From Punica granatum (taxonomy: Eukaryota; Streptophyta; Magnoliopsida; Myrtales; Lythraceae): a stretch of DNA of 64,000 nt. The DNA is taken from positions 29,558,001-29,622,000 of the forward strand of contig NC_045131.1 in the NCBI RefSeq assembly GCF_007655135.1, written 5' to 3'. Shown piece after piece: positions 23,209 through 34,797 of the stretch (position 1 is the first letter of the stretch; the number at the start of each line of letters is the position of its first letter). The notes under the pieces are model-generated. The model searched no databases and had not been told where the DNA came from. It saw only the letters and a list, made by a program, of their open reading frames with translations. A program made the translations under genes and the position numbers.

Positions 23209-24949
23209 ACATGATTATTCGCTTTGATGACCTATTAGTACTTGCCCTGATGGATCTCGGCCATGCTCGGAATCTCAAAAAGGGATAGAAGCATAGGTTC
23301 CAAATGATTGGTGGTTACAAGAAATTAAAGGTGCATGGTATTAAAGTGTTAGAAAGGTAGATATTGAAAGTGCGATAATGTAAGTGCGATGAAAGTAAAG
23401 TACCAGAAAGAAAAGATAGAAAAAGTGTAATGCAATTGATAGTTGTGCCGAAGGGGATTACAATGAACTTCGAATCACGTATTTTTAGGCGTTTACATCA
23501 AACTCTAAGAAATATATTCAAATCGGATACGCTTATAAACATGGGATCGACATCTTATTCAAAAGAGAAACAACTACCTAGATAATCTAAACCTAACCAA
23601 CGAAATATTATAATCGCTAGAAATATCTGATTTATTCTAATTAACCAAAATACAAAAGATATCAAGAATATTGAATGCTTGCCACCTAAGTTAACTCGGC
23701 TACCATGGAAATTTCTTCACCAAGCATATGCACCTTCCACTTCTTCCCTTAAAGAAAGGCTGCACATTAGTATGATTTACTGCCACTGAACAAAGATCCC
23801 ACGTCCAAGCCGTCGACTAGTTCTCCATCATAAACTCAAAATTCGCCTCCGTTATTAATGACTCATTTGGTTTATTAATGAGATTTTAAAATCAAATTTT
23901 AAATTTGAAAAAGTCACATCCAATTGACCGTTTGAAGTCACTGGTGGACCCCACACCCCCTCCTCGATTGACTGTTTGACTGTTAGAGAAATCTACCCCC
24001 CTCCCTACTTCCTTCAAAGCAGTATTCCTCTGCAACTTTCGAAAGCCGGCCCCCCTCCCTCCCCCGCCCCTATTCCTTCTCTGCTCGACAGCGTTGTACA
24101 ATTTTCTTTCGAATCAAGCTGTTGTTTGCCCAATTTGCCCAATCGTCAGCTACACGTGTAGCGCCTCCCCCTGCATCTCCTCCTCTGTCAATTCGAGCAC
24201 AGCCACGGCAGGCGTCCCAATCCGTGCCCTTACCACTTCCTTCTCTTCTTAAGAGGCAAAGATTGCGCTTTCACTCTCCCATACCCAAGTCGAAGGTAAT
24301 TTCTCCAACTCATTTGACGTTACTCCTTTGAATTGTGTCTGCTTGTCGGTGAAAGGGTTAGTGTTGCATGTCAGCTCTGTGCATACAAGAGCTGCCCCTG
24401 TGTTGGTCGATTTGTTGAAGGATGATTTTTGTATAGCATCCTCTTCCTTTTGCTTGTGAAATTGTTGGTACCCATGTCTGTTAGTTGCTGCTTTTCGATT
24501 GCAGCAACGTTACGATGCACTTCGGTTGTTGCCTCTCTTTTACAGTCTATTGTTGCTGCGATTGTTGAAGAATCTGTTTACTGTCCTTCTGAAAGACCCT
24601 ATATATACAAAAACGTTTTTATGTGGCTGGCTAATCATACATGCCAGAGAAGAAATGAAAGATGATTTATGTTATGGTAACGTTTAGTATCTTATCCTGC
24701 AACATGTTTGATGGAATGTCTATGAGAACATAGTATAATTCCTTGACTTAGTTGTGTGCGCGAAAGGAACATGAAATCGGATATCACCATCGCAAAAAAA
24801 GGTCCTGTGCTGCTACTGTGGGTAGTTAGGCCTCAAGCTTGAATGTATGGCTGTAGGGAGATGGATGCAGTACGGGATCGTATTGCAAATCAAATATGGC
24901 ACGTTGAAAAAGGAGGAACCTCTTAGCATGGAAATGAAGGGATGGTGTT
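23209..24949. other. Intergenic, no supported gene
   Basis: 23860-23930 carries a partial MITE family A end (TTTTAAAATCAAATTTTAAA-type). 24000-24300 is pyrimidine-rich and more GC-rich than its surroundings, like a 5' untranslated exon, but no coding exon can be attached. Open frames at 24122-24687 show no family features. Confidence 0.45.
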
Positions 24950-25107
24950 GAGAATTTATTATAATGGAGTTATATTATAATAGAGTGGTATAAATGTTTA
25001 TGTATGGGGCTCACCTTTTTTACTTTGAATGAGTTATTTTGTTTTGTTGTGGGTAGAGTTAAGTTAAAATTATGATTTTAAAATTTTACTTACAAAACAA
25101 ACGCACG
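24950..25107 (+). repeat. MITE family A, copy 2 (partial)
   Basis: Contains GAGTGGTATAAATG, TGAGTTATTTTGTTTTGTTG and the ACAAAACAAACGC end, as in the copies at 15650 and 38886. The left part is shortened. Confidence 0.7.
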
Positions 25108-25112
25108 CTAAG

Positions 25113-25336
25113 GACTTGTTTGGATTGTGGATATAATTTTAGAATCACAATTCTAACTTAACTCTACCCACTACAAAACAAAATAATTCATACAAAGTCA
25201 AATAATGGACCCCATTCATACCACTTTTTTCCACAACAAAACAACATAACTCACACAAAGTCAAAGGGTGTGCCCCATTTATTCCACTCAAAATCAAAAT
25301 CTGATTTTAAAATCCTACTATGAAACCAAACGCAAC
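25113..25336 (-). repeat. MITE family A, copy 3 (inverted to copy 2)
   Basis: A full-length copy in reverse orientation, from CTTGTTTGGATTGTGG to TGAAACCAAACGCAACC, only five bases from copy 2. The two make an inverted pair with arms of roughly 150 bases. CTAAG occurs on both sides (25107 region and 25336 region), a possible target duplication. Confidence 0.75.
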
Positions 25337-26119
25337 CTAAGTCTCTAATAAACCATCATGGACCTCAAGTTTGACTTCAATTAAACATGGCCCATCTTTA
25401 ATCAATCATGGACTCCCTCTTGATCGGATCGAACTTGAAGAAATAATCCTGAAATTAACAGAAATTAATTTGTTACATGTCTCGAACCCCTAATTCTCAC
25501 AATATGTGGAAAATAGGTGTAAACAATACCCGTTCATGTCTAGTTGCACGAAAAAATATTGAGCGTAACTTGACATGTACGATACGAATTGATCGCATGA
25601 ACTTAGGACCAAAGCAATATGATAAACACTTGAAGAAAAAGGATAATATAACTCACAACTAGCATAGCTGCTATGCATGATTTATGCATTGATCAACAGT
25701 GAACTGCGAAACTTGAACTAAATGCTGCAATTATGTATGCTCTATAACAACTTCACTTTACCTTTAATTTTGAGCATCTTCTGATCGAAACTAGGCTGAA
25801 CACCAAGCATGAAATTCAGTAGATCTCTCTCTTAGCTTTCCATAGCATCTTGAATCGCATCAATCCGAGCTCTGTAACGAAAGATACGAATTTTCTACTG
25901 AATTTGTATAAATTTCAAAATTTAGCCGATCATCATTCCGTGACGGATAGCTTTAAAATGATTCAGAACATGAAAATAAGCAGGTATCTCAGTCATCATC
26001 ATAGCCTTTAACATGGCGGCGACCCCTCAAGTGTAAGCTTTTGGCCTATAGCAACAGCCGAAAGTTACGATGGCTTTAGCCCCCTTATCTTTCTTCGTAA
26101 AATTTTCAGACTTCGATGT
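25337..26119. other. Intergenic, no supported gene
   Basis: AT-rich sequence without recognisable content. Confidence 0.55.
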
Positions 26120-27901
26120 TCACCGATGATCTTTATCTTTTAAACCTTCAACTATTAATACAAGCTGAAGATCATTCACCGAAGCTCTAGCAATAAGCAT
26201 CCTAAACATATTCATGAATATATGAAGTGGATGGATATGAGATGCAAATACCTCGGGAAGCCCCTTGAACGCAAATGACTCACTCCATTTAATCTTCATC
26301 GTACTTGATGGAGCTTGATTGATTGTGGCCTTCGTAGATTCTCCCCTTTGAGGAATAAGAATATGAATTGTCTCGCACTCTCTTTGTTCGTCTACGCTCT
26401 TCTTCAATGTGATTTTAGACATGACCATAGGAAATTCGGCCATAAAAGAAGATTCAGCCCCCACATAGTGTTGATTAGCAATAGAATCCTTTAGACTAGC
26501 CGCAACACTCGACATCGTTGAGCACGACACTTTTGCATTCTTGTAAGTAGTAGAGGTCTCTTAGAACATACCTCATTTCGCCATTCTTTCTTGGGAACCT
26601 TTATGGGTGGCATTACAACATGCTCCGTAGTTGGAATAGGCTGAAAAATGGCACGAAACATGCTCGATTTCTCAGCCGACCAAACATAAATGTCAGTCGA
26701 GTTCTTACTAGGGGGTCTCTTGTTCGAGGGTTGTTGCATTTCCTATCTATGTTATGTTTGTTCACTTGTCCAGCCCTATAATAAAGCTCTCGAGGCATTA
26801 CATTTGCCTCTCGTAACTTGTTATGCTCACACTCGACCCCCCGAGCTTTCACTTTTCGTGGTCTCGAACCTCAAAAATTGCAGGCATCATACCTCGACTT
26901 ATGGGGCATGGGTTCGGGCTTGTACCCAACCCCCAAGCTTTGCTTGAAGATGCAAAATCAGCCTTGTAAGTAACTGTTTGTGCAATAGAATTCACATACC
27001 TCCACTTTTGAGGCATGAAATCGATCTTAAAGATGCACCCCCGAGAGCTCGAGCTCTTGTTTCTTAACTCCATAGGCGCAGACTGAGGAAGAAACTCGAT
27101 CCCCCGAGCTTTCAAGCAGCTTAAAGCGTCATTGATGAGCTCAGGTTTTGGCCTATTTTTGTTTTCCTTCGAACCCAAGCTTCTTAGGTCCTTCTCAGCC
27201 TTGGGTTGTTTCTCCAAGGCCGAGTTCTTATAAGTGCAACTGCTGCTCTGTGGAGTCCACTTCGAGATCCACTTTTCTAAAGAATGGGGCTGATTAGTTC
27301 GGCGGGCCTTGCTTCCTCAAGCCAGCCGTGGTGAAGTCAATGGCTTAATCATCTCTTGTAGAACTAATTTTGCACAAGCTGAACATAATTTCTTCTCATT
27401 ATTTAGCTTGCGAAGAAGTCACGTTACCTCCTCGATAGCCTCTAAAAAGATCTCGTCTTCCGGCTTCCGCCTCGAAATTAACCTCAACTTAGCAACTTCG
27501 ACAAGAATAGGTTTCATGGTTGGGGAAGGGGTGGTTTCAACATTAAAGGACTTCTCTTTACTTCCCCCACTTCCCTCCATTGATGAAGTAGAAGAAATTG
27601 CATCCTTGAGTTTTGATTTAGCTACACCAACTCCTTGATCGACATTGGTTTGATCCTCAAGATTAGTTCGAGATGATTGTTGCTCAGCCTCTTCTTCAAG
27701 TTGGCTTTCTATTTTAGTGTCATTAACTCCATGAAGCTCGAGTGCACCAACTCCCAATGGGAGTTGAGTAGAATTCATTGCGCTTGGCTCTTGCGATGAA
27801 ATTGGTGTTGGTTGAACGATCTTGTCGTGTGTTGACGGTCTATAATCGACCGTTTCTTCTCCTTAGTCGGTGTTAGCGGCATTGCCCGCCTCGACCTTCA
27901 T
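26120..27901 (-). pseudogene. Decayed coding locus of unknown family
   Basis: On the minus strand a frame starts at 27901 (MKVEAGNAANTD), hits a stop after 12 codons, then stays open in the same register from 27860 to 27419 with acidic, Ser-rich sequence. It shifts frame and continues (LLRKLNNEKKLCSACAKLV), meets a TGA near 27337, and stays open to 26849 (GIEFLPQSAP, CIFKIDFMPQKWRYVNSIAQ). Further open blocks lie at 26852-26491 and 26530-26120 in other frames. The run of coding-like blocks in order, each broken by single lesions, is the mark of a pseudogene or a decayed transposon ORF. I do not recognise the protein. Opposite-strand frames here are shadows. Confidence 0.5.
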
Positions 27902-29764
27902 CCACACACCATTCATCTTCCTCTCTCTCAGTCATTTGTAGGAGAAAACATTTTTTTATTTCGATTTTTCAAATTTATATGATTAAATAATATAATACAT
28001 TATTATAGAATTAAATTATTGTTTTCCATTCAATTTTTAACGGTTGGTTAACGTAAGGGCTAGTATGATATATATTTAATTGGTCAAAGTTAAAAATGAT
28101 GTAAAAAATTACTTGAAATTAAATTTGATGGAGCACTGATTTCTAAAAGGGTAAATTGTTAATTTACACTTTTATAATTTACCTCTTATTTATATTAATG
28201 ATTAATTAATTAATTAATCAGTCAATTTTCGTTACGTGGGCATGATCAAGACTTCACCTCCGGAGGCACAGGTGGGTCCTTCCACCACCGATCAAGTAAC
28301 TAAAGGTTCGATGTGGCAGGGAGTGAGGCATCTTGTGACACGTGGAGGTGATCCATCATTTAAATAAATGCTAAATAAAAATGCGGTCAAGCGGGACAGG
28401 TGGAAGGGTAGGGCCCACCAGGAGTAGAGAGGGGGGGGGGATGAAAAGATGACGCGGATGAGTAGATAATTGTAGTTCGTGGTGACAACGACGGCGCGTG
28501 TGTTCAACCGCCAATAATTGACTTTGGATCTTATAAAAAATCAGAAAGGAAAAAAGAAAAAAAATCCTAGAACTCGGGTAGAACTTACTTCGGATTAATA
28601 ACGGTTATCTGTCCAATGATTGCAGTAATTTTTGCAATAATCTGGAATTGCTCCATTCTTATTGTCGGAGTGGAATTCTTTAATGCAATATTTCCATAAA
28701 CTTGGGATATTGGGATCAATTGCAATTGGCAATTGTACACCTTAGCTATTAGAGTTCAAATCCTCCGGGAGTGGAGTTGCATGAATTTATTAGTGAGATG
28801 AATTTCTCAAGCAAAGTGTGAATAATTTGTTTTTGATCTGCTCGTGGAGATGGATTAGTGCAGATACACAAAAACTGACCTAAACACCACCTAATCATTT
28901 AAAAATTAAGTTTTATACAAAATTTGCTCGAGAGCCTAAGTTGAGGGATGTCTTCAAAAGGGGTATGAAAATTCTATTTGTAACTACTAAACCCAATATC
29001 TTGGTTTAAGTCAAGATCAAGCGCCAATATCACACGAAAACCCATTTTCTCGTACATCATACTTGTAGACATTATACTAAACAATTTTCTACTCTCTCCT
29101 CTTAGAGATGAAAGATTGCCTTACCCGAAGTTTGATAATTTACCCTCACTATCGATAATCTTCATTTACAATTTCAGATGATCAAAATCAATCATTTAGA
29201 AAATTGTAAACATTGTTTGAGGATAGTTTATTATTTATTCATTAAGACTCCCCTATGCATACACGGGAATATTTTTAAATATCCACCTCAAAGAATGAAT
29301 TAAATAAAAAGCATATGCATGAGAAGTATTTCAAACCGATACTCTAATAACATGTGAAACTCACGTACCAATTATATAGAGGGATTAAATTTGTTGTATA
29401 GTGATTCATCATTTATCACCTAATCGAGCACATAACACATGCTGTTGTTTCTCCGTAATCACATTGCATTTCCCTTGTTTGTGAATTTAGCAATTCATTA
29501 TTATTTTTAATGAAATCACGGGAAATCGTCTTTAAACTAAGTACAATTTGGACATCAGTTGTCCCCTGACCACAAGGTGTTTATATTGAGTTCTAAGTGC
29601 CTACATTGCATTTAATTAAAGTCCATCTACTAAACATGTTAGGTTTTGTAAGAGCTCGTAAATAATGGTAAGTATTTCTTTGATTTTTATTTTCCATCCG
29701 ATGGATATATGCTTACAAGATAATAGCATCTGGGTCATGGGGAGCTTATCTAGTCTCAAAGCGA
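27902..29764. other. Intergenic; ACGTG-rich stretch at 28220-28420
   Basis: No gene is seen. 28220-28420 is GC-richer than its surroundings and contains ACGTG cores (TTACGTGGGC, GACACGTGG), similar to a plant promoter; it lies upstream of the decayed minus-strand locus. The remainder is AT-rich and unremarkable. Confidence 0.45.
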
Positions 29765-29877
29765 AACCGGTTCAATTGAACATAGTCGACTGGAAAATGA
29801 CATGTAATATAGTCGACTGCAGTTTGTCCAGACGACTATATTCATTTTGCAGTCGATTATATTTAATTGGACCGGTT
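29765..29877. repeat. 113-bp foldback (inverted repeat)
   Basis: The left arm 29765-29812 starts AACCGGTTCAATTG and ends ATATAGTCG. The right arm 29832-29877 is its near reverse complement and ends CCAATT-type sequence plus GGACCGGTT. About 19 bases of loop separate them. A transcript would fold into a long hairpin of near 45 bp. It could be a small MITE or a young small-RNA hairpin; no copy elsewhere in the window helps decide. The 83-codon frame across it is incidental. Confidence 0.75.
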
Positions 29878-30755
29878 ATTTTTCGGGACTGGATAAATTT
29901 CTTTAGGTCATGGTAGAGCGTCTTTTCATTTATTTATTTATTTAATTTATTATTTTCTTCTGAATGCATGATGATAATATTTAATAAGAATCATCACAAG
30001 TTGTGAAATTCACCCAAATAGGTACAAGCCAGGGATTCATCCGAATTGGTAATTTCCACCCTGTCCGAAGAGCTCCACACTCTTAAATCGGAAACCCACT
30101 ACGTCACACTCCACTACCCGACAAATCACCACTTGCCTCCCAGCTCATTGGCTGTCGGTCTCACGCGCGGGGCCCACGCGCGTGGTGAGTCAATTAAATC
30201 ACCCCTCATTTCGTACCCGTCTCGGCATCTTCCATTTTCTTCCATAATCCACGAAATGCAGACAAAATGAACCTTAAATGCAAATGAAATTTTGGTTAAA
30301 GAGAACGTTGGTGAATCTAGTATAACTAAATGATATGAAACACCAAATAAAAGGTCAGATAGTATTACTAATGAGAGTTCAATTTAGAATTTTTTGATTC
30401 CTAAGTGATAACGAATATCACTCAATACAGTTTTTGAATTGAAAGTTATTTCTTTCAATGAGGTTACGAGATATTAATAATTTATCAACAAAGGTTAGCA
30501 CGCTAAGAGTATTAACCCTTCTAATCAAAGATTATAAGAAGCATTTTATTTGTAGTAAAGAAATTCGAAGCTCTTGAAAAAGAATCTCATATTTACGAGA
30601 ACTTACACGAGGGGGAAATTATTTTGCTGGGAAATTTTTTTTTTTTTAACGGGAGTGGGAATCAGTTCAGTCAATATGCCGAGCATACGTGAGATAACCT
30701 AATAAAAAATGTAAATTAATATTTGGGAGCGGGGCCCACCAGGGAGAAGGAGCTC
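29878..30755. other. Upstream region of the S40 gene
   Basis: No gene is seen. 30160-30185 carries ACGCGCGGGGCCCACGCGCG, a close pair of CGCG boxes, about 720 bases upstream of the S40 start codon. The rest is AT-rich. Confidence 0.5.
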
Positions 30756-30758
30756 CGG

Positions 30759-30770
30759 GTATATATACAC
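30759..30770 (+). promoter_or_regulatory. Candidate TATA box of S40 gene
   Basis: GTATATATACAC lies about 130 bases before the start codon at 30898, in otherwise GC-rich promoter sequence. A transcript would begin near 30795, giving a 5' leader of about 100 bases. Confidence 0.6.
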
Positions 30771-30897
30771 GCTTCTCCCAATGGGTGCCGGCCCAAATAA
30801 TTGGCCCGTGGGAAAGGGTCATGGAGTCGTCATAGTCCCGGGGCGAGTGTGGTCCACGCGCTCGCCCTTCCGCTAGTGACTGCTGAACCCCGCCGAC

Positions 30898-31521
30898 ATG
30901 GCCAAGGGCCGGAAGCTGACCACCAGCCGGAGCGACCGATACCTGGACAGCTTCAGCTACGGGAGCAACTACGGCGGGAACGGCTCCCAGGCGACGGAGT
31001 TCGGGGAGGAGGATGTCTGGTCGGTGGTAGACGATGCAGGGAACGGGGCCCACGGCCACGAGGACACGGACAGCAGCCAGAGCGAGGGGAGCCTAAGCTC
31101 CGCCGGCGAGAGCAGCAGGAGGATGGCGATTCCCCGGACCAACCAGAGCCGCCACGCAGGGGGGCTGTCCCTGGCGTTCGAGGACCCCGCTCATGCTTCG
31201 CCGAGGATCCTGCACCAGTTCCGCGGGAACGACGGGGCGAGCCCAAGCAGCGGTGGTGGTGGGAGGAGCATAAACATGGCGTCTTCAGCCCCGGTCAACG
31301 TCCCGGACTGGAACAAGATATACCGGGTCGACTCTGTGGAGTCGATGCACGACTCGGACGAGGAGCGGGACGAGGAAATGGTGCCGCCGCACGTGTACTT
31401 GGCGCGCAGCAGGAAGATGCTGGCCACGTCAGTGTTCGAGGGGCAGGGCCGGACCCTGAAGGGCCGGGACATGAGCCGGGTCCGCGACGCGGTCTGGAGC
31501 CGGACTGGGTTCGACGGTTAA
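30898..31521 (+). CDS. Senescence regulator S40 family protein (DUF584)
   Basis: An intronless gene of 207 codons. The family marks are clear: an acidic-aromatic EEDVWSVV at residues 37-44, SSAPVNVPDW at 129-138, MVPPHVYLAR at 161-170, and the C-terminal signature EGQGRTLKGRDMSRVRDAVW at 181-200. The spacing and C-terminal position fit plant S40/DUF584 proteins, small nuclear-targeted proteins linked to leaf senescence and responses to dark, hormones and pathogens; their biochemical activity is not known. The middle is Ser/Gly-rich and likely disordered. The start is set by a good plant context (GCCGACATGGCC) and by family length. High GC sets it apart from its AT-rich surroundings. Other long frames over the same span are shadows. 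Confidence 0.95.
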   Translation: MAKGRKLTTSRSDRYLDSFSYGSNYGGNGSQATEFGEEDVWSVVDDAGNGAHGHEDTDSSQSEGSLSSAGESSRRMAIPRTNQSRHAGGLSLAFEDPAHASPRILHQFRGNDGASPSSGGGGRSINMASSAPVNVPDWNKIYRVDSVESMHDSDEERDEEMVPPHVYLARSRKMLATSVFEGQGRTLKGRDMSRVRDAVWSRTGFDG

Positions 31522-31944
31522 AAGTGAAATTAACTAGAAAAGGAAGGCAAGACATGATTGAATTTTTTTGGGCTCCTGGGCGATGATCGGCCGAGCTGAC
31601 TCGGTCGGAAGGTGAGCCGGCTCGGGTCGGGTGAGCCAGAGAAAGCTCCGCTTCTTTGTCGGATTCTGAGGTCCTCTCGGTTAATTTCTGTTTTTTTTTT
31701 GGCTGGAAATTAATTAAAATCTGTGAAATGAGTCTCGGATTTTCTGTGTGTCGCTGAAATCAAAAAATTAATGTGTTTTGTTTTATCTATGTAGTGAACA
31801 TAATCGTAGTGTTTTTTTTCTTTTTTACTCTCTTTTTGTGGTAAAAGAAATTGTATTGACTTAATGTAAATCTACATTTTTGTGCCTATGTTGTTTTATT
31901 GTAAAAAGTAATCGAACAAATCAACATTCGAGGTGATTCATGAA
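31522..31944. other. 3' flank of the S40 gene
   Basis: T-rich sequence holding the presumed 3' untranslated region. No clean AATAAA is seen; the transcript end cannot be placed. Confidence 0.5.
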
Positions 31945-32230
31945 AGTGTGTTTGGTTTCAAAAAAAAATTCAACTTTATTCTATTTATTTTCAATTCAAT
32001 AACATAATTATTTTTTTAAAATTTTTTTAAATTTTTTTTTAATTATTTTTAATATTAAATTCTCTCAATTATTCATTACTTTTACCACAATTTAATAATA
32101 CAATCATTACATTCTCTCAATTATTCATTACTTTTTCATACTTTTTCGCATAATTCAACAATATATTTATTACAAATAAATTCAAATCAAAATTCAAATC
32201 AATTCAACTTTAAAACCAAATACAATGAGT
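31945..32230 (-). repeat. MITE family B, copy 2
   Basis: It starts GTGTTTGGTTTCAAA and ends CTTTAAAACCAAATAC, inverted ends with GTTTGGTTT cores. The inside has the reversed family B boxes (TCTCAATTATTCATTACTTT, CATACTTTTTCGCATAATTC). Its right half is the seed of the tandem array that follows. Confidence 0.7.
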
Positions 32231-32833
32231 TTAAATTTTGTAAATGAAATAAATTCTCAATTAAGAATTGTCGCAGATAATAATACAATCATTACATTTT
32301 CTCAATTATTCATTACTTTTTCATACTTTTTTGCATAATTCAACAATACAATCATTACAAATAAATTAAAATCAAAATTCAATTCAACTCAACTTTAAAA
32401 CCAAATACAATGAATTTAAATCTTGTAAATGAAATAAATTCTCAATTAAGAATTGTCGCAGATAATAAACAATCATTACATTCTCTCAATTATTCATTAC
32501 TTTTTCATACTTTTTCGCATAATTCAGCAATACAATCATTACAAATAAATTAAAATCAAAATTCAATTCAACTCAACTTTAAAACTAAATACAATGAGTT
32601 TAAATCTTGTAAATGAAATAAATTCTCAATTAAGAATCATCGCAGATAATAATACAATCATTACATTCTCTCAATTATTCATTACTTTTTCATACTTTTT
32701 CGCATAATTCAACAATACAATCATTACAAATCAATTAAAATCAAAATTCAATTCAACTCAACTTTAAAACCAAATACAATGAGTTTAAATCTTGTAAATG
32801 AAATAAATTCTCAATTAAGAATTGTCGCAGATA
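32094..32833. repeat. Tandem array, four units of about 184 bp, MITE-derived
   Basis: Units start near 32094, 32279, 32464 and 32646 and end in TCAATTAAGAATTGTCGCAGA (last unit ends near 32833). Each unit holds about 125 bases of the 3' part of the family B MITE plus about 58 bases of its flanking DNA (GAGTTTAAATCTTGTAAATG and onward). Units are very similar to each other, with units 3 and 4 nearly identical. The unit length is close to that of many plant satellites. Confidence 0.88.
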
Positions 32834-33126
32834 CTACCTGAACTTAAATTAGTCAAGGTCATTAGTGAGAGAGAGATCTGAATGAATTAACACTAGCTTG
32901 GTGATCTTACATTATAAAATTATACTGCGACAAGAATTTTAGTTTCATGGATAACCGCAGGAAATAATTTATATGAACGTGGGAGTGTTAATATAAAAAG
33001 CATGAAATTAACGTCCCTTGATAAGAAATAAGATGATGCATAAGGTATGACCTATGAGACTTATTTTCTATAGCACCAAAAGAATAATAAAAAAAAACTT
33101 AGGTGAGCTTATGATTATCCGAAGTA
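32834..33126. other. Intergenic, no supported gene
   Basis: AT-rich sequence between the tandem array and the Helitron-like element; nothing recognised. Confidence 0.6.
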
Positions 33127-33803
33127 TCTATCTATATAAAATACTAAAAGCCAGTTCAACGCATCAAGAAGCACCGCGTAAGACCGATGAGAGTTCTCCT
33201 CGCTTGACCTTTCGTGTGACTATCAATAGTAACATAACGCAATAATGTGATTTCACATCACCTTTTGGAATTGAAAAATGACATGCATTGCAAGATGAAA
33301 AGTTGAATTTATGATCAATCCATTAATTTGCAACATTAAGTCTTCCAAGATGCATAATGGTTCTTTACAATTTGCTCGGGACTCTTCTCAGAAGGTGACA
33401 ACTTACTTCTGATAACGTTTTCCTTTGAAAAGCTGGTCACTTACTTATCACGAATTTGCATCACAGTTTTTCAATTTTTTCATATATACTAACAACGGGA
33501 ATCTTTTGGATCGTTATCACATTATAATTTTAACTTGAGGGCGATAACTTTTTCATGATTATTGGGAAGAATTCCGTCCTCAGTCCTCTCGAATATGTAG
33601 GTACGAGTAATGTTCGTTTATTGAATCGGCTACTTTGCAAGATTGTACAGTTAGAAAGAAGGCTTCTTGTATTTTTACAAAGAGCTGATCACAAATCTTA
33701 GTCACAAACGAAATTGTCTTATCTATATATTTCAATATTGGTCGTTATTTTTTCATATGCTTGACAAATCTAGCCCGTGCGTGTGCATGGGCCTTGCGTC
33801 TAG
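33127..33803 (+). mobile_element. Non-autonomous Helitron-like element
   Basis: The left end reads A|TCTATCTATATAAAATACTA, a typical plant Helitron start after a host A (the alternative start is at 33131). The right end has a hairpin, GCCCGTGC (33773-33780), loop GTGT, GCATGGGC (33785-33792), seven bases before CTAG, followed by a host T. That is the TC...hairpin-CTRR layout of Helitrons, with insertion between A and T. No Rep/helicase is present, so it depends on another copy. The open frame at 33054-33245 is incidental. Confidence 0.7.
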
Positions 33804-34673
33804 TTTTAAAATAAATACATACAAGTGAATGGACTCTTGTAAAACCAATCCTTTACCGGGCATGACATGAAACATAGATATGTTAGTAAAATAAAAACTG
33901 AACATGAACGTTCATCTTCTTAAGCCGCTTATAGCTCATTCGCGGAAGGTTCGAAACATGAGAATATGATTAGCAAAACGGGAAAGCGCTGAAAACTCAA
34001 AATTCAATATGGGCACCACGTCTTTAGCACGACAATGTCGGCTTCCAATTACATGACGTGATGAACTATCAGATCGATGGATAAACGGTCACTGAAAAGT
34101 AATCGGATCAATTGCCTGCAGGCAAGTGCCCGAACGTCGAGTAAGAATCGGGTACAAAACATCGCCCTAGGAGTCGGGGATTGGGGTGGGGGCCCACCTA
34201 ATGGGTGAGAGGAACAAATTTGCTTTTAATGGAAAGTGAGAGACGAGGAAATTGAGAGTGGCCGCACAAGTTGACAAAAGGCGTGAGAGGGAAAGGAGGA
34301 GATGATGAGCAATGAAAGAGTGGACGCCATATGCCTTACCTTTTTAAAGAAAGTGACATTACCATCCCTCATTTGGCTCACAGACAACTTGAGCTTGGAG
34401 CCGTTCTTTTTTCCTTCTTTCATTCAAGTTTCTATTTTCCTAATTTATTCTCCTACAATTCTCCAGTGTTTGAACTTCTCTTTGCTGTCATTCCATTTAT
34501 CTTTTTGAATTCATTGGGATTCGAGAAGAAAAACTCTAGCAATAAGTACAAAAGGTCGATATATTTGTTCCGACACTAAATTGCCGTGCCATAACTGCTT
34601 TTTGTTAAGGGAGGGAAGAGGTGGGAACATAGGAAATCTAAGGTACAAGAATCAATCTTAAAATTCTTAAGTT
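33804..34673. other. Intergenic, no supported gene
   Basis: AT-rich sequence with short open frames on both strands around 34226-34579, none with family features. Confidence 0.55.
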
Positions 34674-34797
34674 CCGTTTGGTTTCGCAGTTAAAATCACA
34701 AAAATTTTAACTTTAACTTTAACTCAACACACTACACAATTATTTGTCATTTTCCACAATCAAAATTAAAGTTACTTTAACTCTAAAACCAAACGCA
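34674..34797. repeat. Short palindromic MITE
   Basis: About 124 bases: GTTCCGTTTGGTTTCGCAGTTA at the left and its rough inverse TAACTCTAAAACCAAACGCACC at the right, with AACTTTAACTTTAACTC and AAGTTACTTTAACTC inside. It folds back over most of its length. It resembles GTTTGG-ended MITEs but belongs to neither family A nor B. Confidence 0.65.

Noticed and set aside
24122..24687. Possible 5' exon of a gene in a pyrimidine-rich stretch
   Set aside because: No coding exon, domain or consistent splice chain can be attached to it.
30801..31586. 261-codon plus frame and minus frames over the S40 gene
   Set aside because: Shadows of the S40 coding sequence, Arg/Pro/Gly-rich, without family motifs.
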